Shown piece after piece: positions 21,881-32,339 of a DNA stretch of 64,000 bases. The first letter of the stretch is position 1, and every line of letters begins with the position of its first letter. Origin of the DNA: Mixophyes australis (Eukaryota > Chordata > Amphibia > Anura > Limnodynastidae); assembly GCA_036250195.1 (NCBI GenBank), contig JAVHZZ010000009.1, forward strand, positions 46,126,324-46,190,323, in the 5' to 3' direction. The position numbers were made by a program, and so were the translations under genes. The notes beneath the pieces were generated by a model that did not search any database, was not told the origin of the DNA, and worked only from the letters and a program-made list of their open reading frames with translations.

Positions 21881-22109
21881 TGCATTTCAATGAGGGATGG
21901 AGATGGTTGTTTTTAACACATGTTATTTGATAAACATGCCCTTATAAACTGAGAAATTGAGTCTTTGAGGATGTCCCCATTGCCTTTCAGGATAATGTTT
22001 TTGACACCCTGGATCACAGGGCTTTGTAAGTTGTATTTCTTTTGTAGATTCTAGGTAGTTTTCAAGTATAGTTGAAGATCCATATTTTGTTGGGGGGCTG
22101 GTGTAGCTA

Positions 22110-22780
22110 CTAAACTGGAGTTACATCTTGTTGAATACACATTTCTGTTAAAGCAACTTTATGTTGTTCAACTAACATTACAATTTGCTTTTGAATTGTT
22201 TCAATTACATTTAAACTCTTTTGAATTGGTGCGACTTTTGAGTTTGTGACCTCTCTCCCTTGTGCATTAAAGATTTGATCTATTACACTGCCATAATTCT
22301 TCTCCAACATTAACAGTATACATTAAGGGACCAGACCTTGAATTGATTTTCCCCGATTGCCATTTGTCCTCTTGATTATCTTTGTGCTAACACTTCTTGA
22401 CCAAAATCAAAATTTCTAGTCTGTTTTTGATACATATTTTTGAATTGCTTCTTATGGACTTCATTATGTACATCTGGTTTCATTAAGTTCCAACAAGATC
22501 TTAGGTTTCTGCTTAGGAACATCTTTGATTGATTTTGTCCTGTAGCAGCATGTTCAGCATTTCAATAAACAAATAATAAATTGTCATTTTTGTGTTGTAT
22601 AGTAATTTACTTGTGACTCATAGCCTTTATAGCTTTCTTGAATGCTTAATCAGATGTTTTAACTAATCAATTTGTGGCTGGATGGTATGGTTTTAAAGTG
22701 AAATCCGTTATGCCATCACTTTTTAGGAATCTATGGAATTTATTTAAAATGAACTGTCACAAATCACTTTACTTATTAAG
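22110..22780 (-). pseudogene. Gypsy-A integrase C-terminal fragment
   Basis: Broken minus-strand frames show a 'PYHPATN'-like stretch near 22,690 (the catalytic Glu region of Gypsy integrases). After that comes a 'LNLMKPDVHNEVHKKQFKN'-like segment near 22,440-22,490, and finally 'VIDQIFNAQGREV' (22,240-22,290). The order matches the end of Gypsy integrases. The fragment is non-functional. Confidence 0.65.
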
Positions 22781-22799
22781 TTACCAGAACCAGTGTTGA

Positions 22800-24190
22800 T
22801 GAGAGCTTCACCTAAAGCAAACCTCATTCCCATGTAACTTGATATGTTCGCCAGTACTTGGTTCACCCAAGGACTTATCCTTGAGAAGTGGTAACTTAAG
22901 AGAAAAACATTGGCACACTAGGATACCAGCAATGATAAAAGACTGACCTAAGACAAACATGCTGGGTACAACAGCTGAGATGGACAATTCCTCAACAGAA
23001 TGCTGATGGAACAAGAATCAATGATGGAACAGGAATATAATAGTCAGAAAAGTAACATTCAGGTACATCAGAAGTAGAAGTCAATACACAAGGGGCCTGA
23101 TTCATTAAGGATCTTAAATGAAGAGGATCCTTATTTCAGTCTCCTGGACAAAACCATGTTACAATGCAAGGGGTGCAAATGAGTGTTCTGTTTTACACAT
23201 AAGTTAAATACTGACAGTTTTTTCATGTAACACACAAATATTTGATAGCTTATTTGTACACTGAAATTTAAAGTTGATATGTGTGTGTTACATAAAAAAA
23301 CAGTCAGTATTTAACTTATGCGCAAAACAGAACACTCATTTGCACCCCTTGCATTGTAACATGGTTTTGTCCAGGAGACTGAAATAAGGATCCTCTTCAT
23401 TTAAGATCCTTAATGAATCAGGCCCAAGGTGTGCAGAACAATGTGGTTCAGAATATGGAGACTGGAAAAAACAGCTAAGCAGACAAAATAGTGCAATAGG
23501 CGAAATCTGTTTTAAGCAGCAAACTGGATAATTAGGGTCGCAAACAAGTGAACAGAAAGTATTCAGAACCATACTGAGCAGGTGCATGAAAATGCTAGTT
23601 TGGGAGCGCTATGACTAGCAAGGCTTGTCTGATACAGGTAGCTCTTTAAGGCATTAGGTACCAATGAGAATTAGGTCAGGGTTAGCCTGATAAGAATTCA
23701 CAGGAATATGAGGTGTTGTAGTAAACCCAAAATGGAGTTTATTGCAGTTCACTGCATATAATGATGGACTGAGCACAAGTACATTGGGTATTGGAGTAAT
23801 CAAAACAAGACAGGTGAAAACACAGATTCTCAGGTAATGCAGACACATAATAGTCTTTGTGGGAATACAGGAATATAACACTGTCTCTGTGGCAATGCAG
23901 GAATTTTACTGCCATGAAAAACTGGAAAAGTAGGACAAGTTAGCTGCTAGTAGTTGATGCTATTGGGCAAAGAGGCATAGAGTCTAACATGCCCCTGGTG
24001 TTCCCCAGGGAGTCCTGCAACTAGATTTGATCTGTGCTGTATTGGAGATGCAGGTCACGGCCCTCAAAGCCAGTCGCTAGAAAGGTAGCTGGAGGCAAAG
24101 TGTAGTCAGGATGGCAGAGTTCAGAACCAAGAGATCCAAATGCAGCCAATACATGAAGCAGGATAATAGTCTTGGTAGTCGGTGTCAAAT
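22800..24190 (-). mobile_element. LTR-like segment inside the Gypsy-A integrase
   Basis: On the minus strand 23,950-24,100 contains 'GAGGGCCGTGACCTGCA' and 'CCAGGGGCATGTTAGACTC', both with close counterparts in the solo LTR at 37,519-38,141. The whole segment separates the integrase core (24,190) from its C-terminus (22,780), so it is an insertion in Gypsy-A. A MITE sits within it. The exact ends and any target duplication are not visible. Confidence 0.55.
23093..23425. mobile_element. Palindromic MITE, TSD AAG
   Basis: The termini GGGCCTGATTCATTAAGG and its inverse ending AGGCCC are flanked by AAG on both sides (23,090-23,092 and 23,426-23,428). The two halves are nearly perfect inverted copies with the centre at about 23,270. 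It shares internal phrases such as 'CCATGTTACAATGCAAGG' with the MITEs at 8,424 and 8,921. The high identity of its arms suggests it is younger than those two. Confidence 0.88.
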
Positions 24191-24640
24191 CAGATTTGTA
24201 TGAGTAAACATTTCTAGAGAATGTTGTTCTCAAGCTGACAATAGTTTTTCCAGTAAATGAAGACTTCATCTTGTGGACTTCAGGACACTTAGAATGTCCA
24301 TCCACCGCAATCAGAAACATGTAATCTATGAATGGACCTGCAAAATCAATATGAACGTTTTGCCATGGAGAGGAGGAGCTGGTGGAGGTGCATTTTGAAT
24401 CTTTTGAAATCTTTTAGTCTTTAGTTATTGATTTGATCTGACCATCAATTCCATGCCACCATATATAACTTCTAGCTCAGGCCTTAATTTTCACTGTTAC
24501 AAGTTGACCTTCATGCACTTCTTCCAGTATTATTGTATAAAGCTAGATAGGCACTACCACCCTGGACCCAAACATTAAAGTGCCTAGACATACAGACAGT
24601 TGCTCTCTTCTTTATGAGAATCCTGTATAAAATTAGTTGC
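24020..24640 (-). pseudogene. Gypsy-A integrase: zinc region and start of the core
   Basis: The frame at 24,180-24,320 begins 'MFLIAVDGHSKCPEVHKM', the first catalytic-Asp block of Gypsy integrases. Just upstream in other frames is a degraded 'YMVAWN' and 'MAKRSY' region that fits the zinc-binding and linker part. The core breaks off near 24,190, where LTR-like DNA begins, and the C-terminal part resumes near 22,780. Confidence 0.75.
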
Positions 24641-24688
24641 CATGTTTTGGCCAACATTTAACTGTAATGTCGTACACGGTAGATAATA

Positions 24689-27600
24689 TTGGATCATTTA
24701 CGCCACTTTACATTGCTTTTGCCTCTGCCTATTGGCTCGGCCTTTGTTCTTGCTCCATTCCATTGTCCTTCTCAGTCCTATCTTTTGTCACCCCCCCTCT
24801 CTCTCCCAACTATGCCTCCGCACTCTTCTTCCATACCCAAACTCTCCCCCCGCCCTACCTCTCCCACTCCTCCCCACCCTCCCCCGCGCACTGCCCATCT
24901 TGCCAACCTCATCCCCATCTCCCCCCTCTCCTCTCCCCCTTTCTCATGTGCCCTCTGGAACATTAGATCAGTCCGCAACAAACTGACTGCTATCCACGAC
25001 CTCTTTTTATCCAACTCCCTTAAACTTCTTGCCATTACTGAAACCTGGCTTTCCGATTCTGACACCGCCTCCCCCGCCGCCCTCTCTTATGGTGGCCTCT
25101 CCTTCACCCACTCCGCCAGACCTAGTGCCCGCCCAGGCGGGGGGGTGGGCTTCCTCCTATCCTCCACCTGCACTTTCGTGTCATTCCCCCTGAACCCTCC
25201 CTCTCCTTCTCCTCCTTTGAAGCCTACTCCATCCGCCTCTTCTACCCCATCCATCTACGTGTCACTGTCATCTACCGCCCCCCTGGCCCCACCTCCCTCT
25301 TCCTTGACAACTTTGCTGCCTGGCTTCCTCACCACCTCTCCTCCAACCTCCCCTCCATCATCCTCGGCGACTTTAACTTTCCCATGGACAATCCCACACA
25401 CCCAGCTTCCAGCAAACTGCTCACCCTCTCTTCCTCCTTTGGTATTACCCAATGGACCTCCTCCTCTACCCACTGCCTTTGTCACTCCCTTGATCTTGTC
25501 TTCTCCTACCTATGTAGTCCCTCTGACTTCTCCATCTCTCCCTTTCCTCTATCCGATCAACATCTCCTCTCCTTCTCTCCCTCTCCCCCCGTGTCTCTTT
25601 GTCTGTCTACCCCACCCCTTAGATTGTACGCTCCTTTGAGCAGGGTCACCTCTCCTCCTGTCTTCACCACTTTTAACTCTGCTCTCCAGCTACCTTGCCC
25701 TCCTCCAGGCGGTCTCCCTCTACAATCTCACACTCACCTCTGCTCTGGATGCAGTCGCCCCTGCCCACTTCGTCCACCCTCGCTGCTCCAAACCCCAACC
25801 CTGGCACTCCAAATTTACCCGCTTCCTCCAAAAATGCTCCCGTACCGCTGAACGCCACTGGAGAAAATCCCGCTCCCTGGCTGACTTCCTCCACTTTAAA
25901 TTCATCCTTTCATCCTACAGCTCTGCCCTCTCACTCGCTAATCAATCTTTCTTTGAATCCCTCATCTCGGCCCAATCCTCTAACCCCCGCCGCCTCTTCG
26001 CCACCTTCAGCACTCTCCTGGCCCCACCCCCTACTCCCACCCCCTCCTCCCTGACTGCCTCCGACTTCGCCTCCTTTTTCTCCTCTTAAATTGAGGCCAT
26101 CCGACTTGAAATCTCCTCCTTCTCTCTCTCGTCCACCCCCCCACTCCTGCGTCCTCCCCCCCAGCCACCTTCCCCTCTACTCCTTCCTCCCCACCACGGG
26201 TGAGGAAGTCCACTCTCTCATTTCATCCTCCCTTCCTCTACCTGTCCCCTGGATCCCATCCCCTCCTACCTTCTTCACTCCCTTTCCCCCACCACCTGCT
26301 CCCACCTCACCCACCTCTTTAATCTTTCCCTCTCCACCGGCATCTTCCCCTCCTTCTTCAAACATGCTCTCGTGTCCCCCATTCTTAAGAAACCTAATCT
26401 TGACCCCACTTCTCCCCCCAACTATCGCCCCATATCTCTTCTTCCCTTTGCCTCCAAAATTTTTGAAAGGCTTGTCTGCAGCCGTCTCTCCTCCTACCTT
26501 TTGGAAAATTCCCTCCTCGATTCTCTCCAGTCTGGTTTCCGCCCCCTTCACTCCACTGAAACTGCCCTGGTCAAAGTCACCAATGATCTCCTCTCTGCTA
26601 ATGCCAGGGGTAACTTCTCCCTTCTCATCCTCCTTGATTTCTCTGCTGCCTTTGACACCGTCGACCACCCCCTCCTCCTCCACACCCTCCAATCCTTTGG
26701 CCTCTCCGGCTCAGTCTTGTCCTGGTTCACCTCTTACCTTGCTGGCAGTTCCTTCTCCGTCACCACCTCTTGGTCTCTCTCCCACCGTCCACCCTTCCAG
26801 TCGGGATCCCTCAGGGCTCTGTTCTGGGACCCTTACTCTTCTCTTTATACACCTCTTCCCTGGGTGAACTCATCAGCTCCTACGGCCTCAACTACCACCT
26901 CTATGCTGACGACACCCAACTATACCTCTCCTCTCCTGATCTCTCTCCCTCCCTCCTCTCTAGGGTGTCCGTCTGCCTCTCTGCCATCTCCTCCTGGATG
27001 TCCTCCCGATTCTTCAAACTCCACCTCGCCAAAACTGAACTCATAGTCTTTCCTCCCGCTCACACCTCGACCCCTTCTGACCTCTCTATCACTGTCGACA
27101 ACACCTCTATCTCCCCTGTTCCCCAACTTTGCTGCCTCGGTGTCATCCTCGACTCCTCTCTCTCCTTTGGCCCCCACATTCTCTCTCTTGCTAAATCCTG
27201 CCGCTTCCAGCTGCGTAACATCGCTCGCATCCGGCCCTTCCTCTCCCAAGATGCCACAAAATGTCATATTCACTCTCTGATCATCTCCCGTTTGGACTAC
27301 TGTAACCTCCTCCTCACTGGCCTCCCCCACTCTCATCTTGCTCCCCTTCGATCTGGTCTTAATGCAGCCGCTAGGCTTATCTTCCTTTCTTGCCGCTCCT
27401 CGTCTGCCTCCCCCCTCTACCAATCACTTCACTGGCTCCCCTTCCCCTACAGAATCCTCTTCAAGCTCCTCACTCTTACATACAAGGCCCTCGCCAACTC
27501 CACTGCACCCTATATCTCCACCCTCCTCTCTATTCATGCTCCATCCCGCCATCTCCGATCTGCCAATGACCGTCGCCTCTCTTCCCCCCTGATCACCTCC

Positions 27601-27750
27601 TCCCATGCGCGTATCCAAGATTTCGCCCGCGCTGCCCCCCTCCACTGGAACAAGCTCCCTCCCTCCATCAGAACTTCCCCTAATCTGTCCAGTTTCAAAC
27701 GGGCTTTAAAAACCCACCTTTTTCTTAAAGCCTTCCAGTCTCCCACTTAA
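24689..27750 (+). pseudogene. L2 ORF2: endonuclease plus reverse transcriptase
   Basis: Endonuclease motifs are 'LLAITETWLSDSD' (about 25,023-25,061) and 'ILGDFNFPMDN' (about 25,356-25,388), ending near 'SDQHLLSF'. RT motifs are 'NYRPISLLPFASKIFE' (26,420-26,470), '[11 protein letters not shown]' (26,635-26,668), '[16 protein letters not shown]' (about 26,800-26,847) and the catalytic 'YADDTQLY' (26,903-26,926). Both catalytic Asp residues of the YADD box are intact. Frameshifts fall near 25,200, 25,570-25,710, 26,090-26,370 and about 26,790, and a TAA stop lies near 26,089. The protein would make the nick and copy the RNA in target-primed reverse transcription. The copy is dead but not very old. 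Confidence 0.88.
25568..25708 (+). repeat. 3'-UTR segment duplicated inside the L2 ORF
   Basis: About 140 bp here is nearly identical to 27,812-27,952 in the 3' UTR of the same element, including 'GTGTCTCTTTGTCTGTCTAC' and the L2/MIR-like 'GATTGTACGCTCC' phrase. It sits between the endonuclease and RT domains and breaks the reading frame. The downstream edge is at a shared 'CCTTGCCCTCCTCC', after which the coding frame resumes. Confidence 0.85.
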
Positions 27751-28232
27751 TTTCCTACCTTTTCTTCTGCCTCTTCCCCTTCATTCCCCTTCCCTTATCC
27801 TTATCCTCCATTCCTCCTTCTCTCCCTCTCTCCCCCGTGTCTCTTTGTCTGTCTACCCCACCCCTTAGATTGTACGCTCCTTTGAGCAGGGTCACCTCTC
27901 CTCCTGTCTTCACCACTTTCAACTCTGCTCTCCAGCTACCTTGCCCTCCTCCTCTAGGGCACTCTTTCCCTTCCCCCCCATCCCCTCTCGCTCCCTCCTC
28001 TCCCCCCTGGGGGTCTCCCTGTCATCCGTGCCCTCCTTCTTGGGCTCCGTCGTATGTGGACCTTCCCCTCTCCCCTCCCCCGCCCCTAGCTGTGCTTTGA
28101 GCTCACGGAGTTACTGTGCTTATTGTTTACTGTACTGTGCTGTCTCTCCTCGTATTGTAATTTTGTTTGTCCCTGTACGGCGCTACGGACACCTAGTGGC
28201 GCCCTGTAAATAAAAATTAATAATAATAATAA
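27751..28232 (+). other. L2 LINE 3' UTR and tail
   Basis: C/T-rich UTR with the stretch 'CGGCGCTACGGACACCTAGT' and 'GGCGCCCTGTAAATAAA' just before an AAT-repeat tail. The last 50 bp resembles the tail of the V-SINE at 30,428-30,480, as expected if the L2 enzyme copies both. Confidence 0.85.
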
Positions 28233-28250
28233 TTTCTGGTTCCTCACTTA

Positions 28251-28859
28251 GGGGCCTATTTATCAAAGCTATCCCCCTGTTAAATCCCCCAAAACTGTTG
28301 TTTTCAGGGATTTACCACTAAATTACTATGTATCATTCTAGCATCGCATCAGATATCTCAGATATCTGCTGCTTTGCATGTAATATCATTTTTCTGAGCA
28401 CTCCCCATAACAGTCTATGGGGAGTGCTCATTAACGCTATGTATTAAAGTCTGCCCTGTGAAAACGTTCTATTTTTCTACATGTAAATGTATACCAGTTG
28501 AAGCTGGCGTACAATTTCTGAAAGCCTTCTTATCTGTCAGCTCTGCTCCGAAGAGCAGAGCTGGATAGCGCATGTGTGGAGGGATCATTTGACTCACCTG
28601 TCACATGACTCACCTTCCTGCCGTCCAGGATGTTAGTGTGCATGCCCCAAGGTTTCAGTTGGCATTCGCACTAACAAAAAAAAAGGAGAGGTTCACTACA
28701 GCTTTCTTCGGATGAGAGGGAACTGCGATGAAGAGGTGAGTCGGCACTGCTGTCCCTGAGATATTTTTTGATACATTGCCGGACACTTTCAATCCTTATC
28801 AAGGAAATAAGGATTGAAAAGTTTCAACCAAAAAAAACGAAGCATGATAAATAGGCCCC
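28251..28859. mobile_element. MITE, TIR GGGGCCTATTTATCA, TSD TTA
   Basis: The ends GGGGCCTATTTATCA and TGATAAATAGGCCCC are inverted and flanked by TTA on each side (28,248-28,250 and 28,860-28,862). TTA is the classical Harbinger-type target. It inserted about 20 bp from the tail of the L2 LINE. The internal phrase 'GATTGAAAAGTTTC' recurs in the copy at 15,237. It is non-coding. Confidence 0.9.
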
Positions 28860-28861
28860 TT

Positions 28862-29480
28862 AATGAGAGCTTTAGTTATTGGAAGCTGCTCTACCAGTAT
28901 AGAGTGATACATATGTGTTGGGAACATTTGAACAGATTCATCACCTTGTTGAAGAGGGAATAATAGCAATCCATAAACATTGCAATGAAGTTCCATTACA
29001 TTCACTCTCATAAGTGAGTTCCCAGGAACATGGAGAATAAAAAGGAACTTTCAGCTATGGATTGGGATTGAACATAGACACAAGATGTTGGTGGTCTGTG
29101 ACCAATGTGAACCTCTGTCCATATAGATACTGGTGGAATTTATATACTCTCCATACAAAACCTAAACTTTCATGATCAATTTGTGTTTAATTACGTTCAG
29201 CCACTGTTAAGGATCTCAATGCAAATTTGATTAGTTGCTCACTGCCACCTCGTAGGGTATGTGATAAAACTGCCAATATTCCGTAAGGTGAGGCATCACA
29301 TGAAAACTTGATAGGTAGCTATGGGCCAAAGTGTTTTATGTGATCAGCTTCTTTGTCTCTTGAATAGCCTTTTCCCAATATGTAGACCATTTCCATGCTT
29401 CTCTCTTCTGTAAGAGAGCATTCAATTGGTGTAATACCGTTGATATTGGAAGAAGAAATCTGTGATAATAATTCACTAGA
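28862..29480 (-). pseudogene. Gypsy-A RNase H fragment
   Basis: Minus-strand pieces read 'NINGITPIECSLTEE', then in another frame 'KFSCDASPYGI', and further on 'KFHQYLYGQRFTLVTDHQ'. This is the RT-RNase H sequence of Gypsy elements (SCDAS, YGRxFTLVTDH). The frame is broken repeatedly. It stops at 28,860, where the MITE and L2 insertions begin. Confidence 0.8.
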
Positions 29481-29487
29481 TAAGATC

Positions 29488-30250
29488 TCAACTGGGCCAT
29501 GGATCAGGTTCATGATGCTCACCACACTGCTTCAATTTTGTCTTCGGTCTTGAGCAAACCATTTTTTTAATTACACGTCCCCAGTAAGAAATTTCTTCCT
29601 TAAATAACTCACATTTATCTTGATTGTCTCTCTTCCCATATTCATGTATTTTTGTGAGTACACTTGTAAGATTGGTTAAATGATCTTCATCATCTTTTTC
29701 TGTAATGAATATCTTCAAGGTAGCATTGAGTAGCAGGTATTCCTTGCAAAACTTGATCCATGGCTCTTTGCTAAATTGCTGAAGCTGAAGCTATTCCAAA
29801 AGCAATACAGTTGTATTGAAATAAACCTTTGTGTGTGTTGATTGGCAAGTATTCCAAATATATTTTTGTAAAGTGGTCTCCTCCAGACAGAGCTGCAAAG
29901 ATGTCCTTAATTTGTATTGTGTACAGTGTTGGATTAATCACTGTTTTAAAGTTACCACACATGCAAATATTTTCCAATATATCTTTCTTCAATACTGGAA
30001 TTGTGGCCGTGACCTACTCACTCCATCATTTTCTAGTTTCTTCAGCTCTACCTCAACAGTTGGTTGAATAGCATATGTTACAGGTAAAGCTTTGTGAAAG
30101 TCCAGAGTAGCTTTTTTATCAAATACAATGTTGGCTTTTTTTATCTAAAATAATGTTCCGATCCCTATTACTTTTTCAAATATGGGTTGTGCATCAGGTA
30201 ACAATTGATTTAACCTCTTAATATTTGCATCACTATTTGACAATGTTTTA
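29488..30250 (-). pseudogene. Gypsy-A reverse transcriptase fragments
   Basis: Frame pieces include 'NFKTVINPTLYTIQIKDIF' and 'NTHKGLFQYNCIAFGIAS' (29,771-29,992), then 'HLTNLTSVLTKIHEYG', 'DKCELFKEEISYWGRVI' (29,488-29,718). These match RT blocks before and after the catalytic YxDD box. The box itself falls between the two frames and is not intact. Stops and frameshifts make it non-functional. Confidence 0.8.
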
Positions 30251-30420
30251 ATAGACTACCAGTAAACTTAATAATTTATATTTCACATCAAATTTAAAGT
30301 TCCCTAGAGGAGACATTTTTAGTCCACTATATGTCTTCAACAATACAGAAGTATTTTGTAATAGAATTTATGCAAAATGTTGTAATTCACTATGCTGTAA
30401 TCGGGACCAGTGATATTTGA
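30250..30420 (-). pseudogene. Gypsy-A protease C-terminal fragment
   Basis: The minus-strand translation includes 'LLKTYSGLKMSPLGNFKF' followed by 'VKYKLLSLLVV', a stretch typical of the end of Gypsy proteases just before the RT linker. The catalytic DSG/DTG motif is not present here, so only the C-terminal part remains. It leads directly into the RT pieces. Confidence 0.6.
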
Positions 30421-30427
30421 CGCCTTT

Positions 30428-30777
30428 CATCATCATCATCATCATTTATTTATATAGCGCCACTAATTCCGCAGCGCTGTACAGAGAACCCATTCACATC
30501 ACTCCCTGCCCCATCGGAGCTTACAGTCTAAATTCCCTAATATAGACACACACTCGCACACAGACAGACAGACAGTAGTGTCAATTTTTGATTGCAGCAA
30601 ATTAACCTACCAGTATGTTTTTGGAGTGTGGGAGGAAACCGGAGTACCTGGAGGAAACCAATGCAAACACAGGGAGAACATACAAACTCCACACAGATAA
30701 GGCCATGGTCGGGAATTGAACTCATGACCCCAGCACTGTGAGGCAGAAGTGCTAACCACTAGGCCACTGTGCTGCCC
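30428..30777 (-). mobile_element. V-SINE (tRNA-derived SINE)
   Basis: On the minus strand it starts with a tRNA-like head: box A TGGCCTAGTGG (30,756-30,766) and box B GAGTTCAATTCCC (30,711-30,723). The central part contains 'GTGTGGAGTTTGTATGTTCT' and 'GGTTTCCTCCCACACTCC', the conserved domain that defines V-SINEs. The 3' end has 'TAGTGGCGCTATATAAATAA' followed by an ATG repeat and resembles the L2 tail. It is about 350 bp and essentially full length. It lies in Gypsy-A just upstream of the protease fragment. Confidence 0.9.
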
Positions 30778-32089
30778 TAGGCAAAGCTTCAGCCAACTGT
30801 CCCCTCATGGCTTTGTTTCCATACCCTAACAAAGCTGAATTTTGTAAATAAAAAAATAACTCTTACCTCCTCCTGGATGATAGGTAAGGCTGTATCCAGA
30901 TGCAATGATGTCTGATGCAGAACAATGTCCCAGGGGCAAACATGGGATTTCTAGAGGGAGAGGTTTCCAAATGTTAGATTTTGAAACAAAGCAAAAAAAA
31001 TTGTGACAAGAAGCAGGAAACAACTCCACCCTTCTCCCCATACATTACACTAATATCACCCCCACACCTCTCCCCACACATTACACCAATACCAACTTCA
31101 CACCTATCCCCACACATTACATGCAAGGACAGGCTGGCAAATTTTAGCCTGGGGACAAGCATACAGCACTGGCTTGTAAGCAGCGGCCCACCATAAGTAA
31201 TCCCCAAATCCTCGTAAATAATCCCTCATCATACACTCTCTTTATAATCAAAAGCCAAAATCATTAAATGTCAAATCATAAAAACCTCTTGATCAACATC
31301 AACCATCAACCAATCAATCAACATAAATCATCAATTAACCCCCAACATTACAAATGAACCCTTTATGATCATTAGCTCCAACATCATCCCACTCATAATT
31401 AATCCCTCCTTAATCATTAAAGCCTCATTATAACAACCCCTTCACTATCATTAAACCCTTAAAAATCATTAACTCCCTCATCTCCATAATTAAACCCAAC
31501 ATCAATAATTATATTTATATTCATTAACCACCCTTAATAATTACCTCTCTCAGCGTTATTAAAAGTACCCAATTAAGATCATTAACAATCAACTCCCAAC
31601 TTTCATGTCTAAACCTCTCAACATTTATTTCCCACCAATTATTTTAATTCCTCCCTCGATCCCCACTTACCTGTTTCTGGTCCATCATCCCTGTAATTGT
31701 CAGAGGAGAGCTGATCACATCTCAGATTACCACTGTGTACTTTCGCTTGCCAACAGTGCACCCTGTAGTCTGGAGAGAAGGGAAGGTCCCACAGCTGCCT
31801 GTCAGAGGAGGTATAGGGGCCGTTTACTGCAACATTAGGCTGTTTGGACCCTACCTTGAAAAACAAGAGGTGCAGTGATTAACCAGATCTTCTGCTTTCC
31901 AGTCTTGCATGCAACCTACACCAAATGCCTGGCAGCAACCTTCAGTGACACCCCCAAAGCCTAAAGCTGCCTAATGGTAGCGCCAGGCCTGACTGCAATA
32001 GCTGAAAGGCAAAATCTGTGCCAGTTCCATTTTTAACTTAACTCCCGCCACTACAGGGGTGATCCATATTACTTGGCTGTCTGCTACTG
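30778..32089. repeat. A/C-rich repeat block inserted between Gypsy-A gag and protease
   Basis: At 31,035-31,118 there are three copies of a roughly 36-bp unit with 'CCCCACACATTACACCAATA'. At 31,200-31,660 loose repeats of 'ATCATTAA' plus C-runs form a strongly strand-biased stretch with very little G on the plus strand. The flanks (30,780-31,020 and 31,680-32,050) are unassigned. The whole block separates coding parts of Gypsy-A that should be adjacent, so it is inserted DNA or a replacement. Confidence 0.55.
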
Positions 32090-32330
32090 TTATACTGAAG
32101 ACAGGATAAATCTTCTTCTGTTTTCTGTCATCTTGTGAATCTGTGAAGATTTATTTAGTTCATAGTGAGTTTCCGGTTCAATTAGCTTATTGTATATTCT
32201 TTCTGACTTGCATACTCTTTCAATATGTACATTTTTATGACATTTCCTGCATTCTTTAATTTTAAACCAACAGTGCTTGGTATCATGTGAGGTCTGCAAA
32301 CATCAAAAGCAAGCAATTCTCTGTTTAAAA
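32090..32330 (-). pseudogene. Gypsy-A Gag nucleocapsid fragment with zinc knuckles
   Basis: The minus-strand frame carries closely spaced Cys and His residues in the order C-x2-?-x4-H-x4-C and then 'CRKCHKNVHIERVC', a CCHC knuckle (C-x2-C-x4-H-x4-C). Paired knuckles occur in Gag of vertebrate Gypsy elements. The rest of Gag is not recognisable upstream, and the next coding piece is displaced about 1.7 kb by inserted DNA. Confidence 0.65.
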
Positions 32331-32339
32331 GACGTTTTG

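Larger units (their letters stand above)
24660..28232 (+). mobile_element. L2-clade LINE, nearly full length
   Basis: It encodes an endonuclease and a reverse transcriptase with L2/CR1-type motifs, then a C/T-rich 3' UTR with 'TAGATTGTACGCTCCTTTGA'. That phrase resembles the L2/MIR tail known from other vertebrates. The element ends in an AAT repeat at about 28,215-28,232. It lies on the plus strand inside the minus-strand Gypsy-A, between RNase H and integrase. The 5' boundary is estimated (plus or minus 50 bp). Confidence 0.88.
22100..32330 (-). mobile_element. Gypsy-A: decayed Ty3/Gypsy retrotransposon, split by later insertions
   Basis: Reading the minus strand from 32,330 down, I see a Gag zinc knuckle, a protease-like stretch, reverse transcriptase, RNase H, then the integrase zinc region, core and C-terminus. 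This is the normal Gypsy order. It is interrupted by an A/C-rich block (about 30,778-32,050), a V-SINE (30,428-30,777), a MITE (28,251-28,859) next to an L2 LINE (about 24,660-28,232), and an LTR-like segment (about 22,800-24,190). The coding pieces carry many stops and frameshifts. I could not identify its own LTRs. Confidence 0.8.

Noticed and set aside
25695..26054. 119-codon Pro/Ser-rich plus-strand frame in the L2 region
   Set aside because: It overlaps the L2 ORF2 in a different frame, and its composition is a consequence of the C/T-rich strand.
24778..27746. Several long minus-strand frames rich in Gly, Glu and Arg opposite the L2 LINE
   Set aside because: They are shadows of the C/T-rich L2 coding strand and have no motifs of their own.
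5400..31700. Possible CRISPR-like array among the many tandem repeats
   Set aside because: The units are contiguous or drifting without constant repeats separated by unique spacers of fixed length, and the DNA is vertebrate in character.
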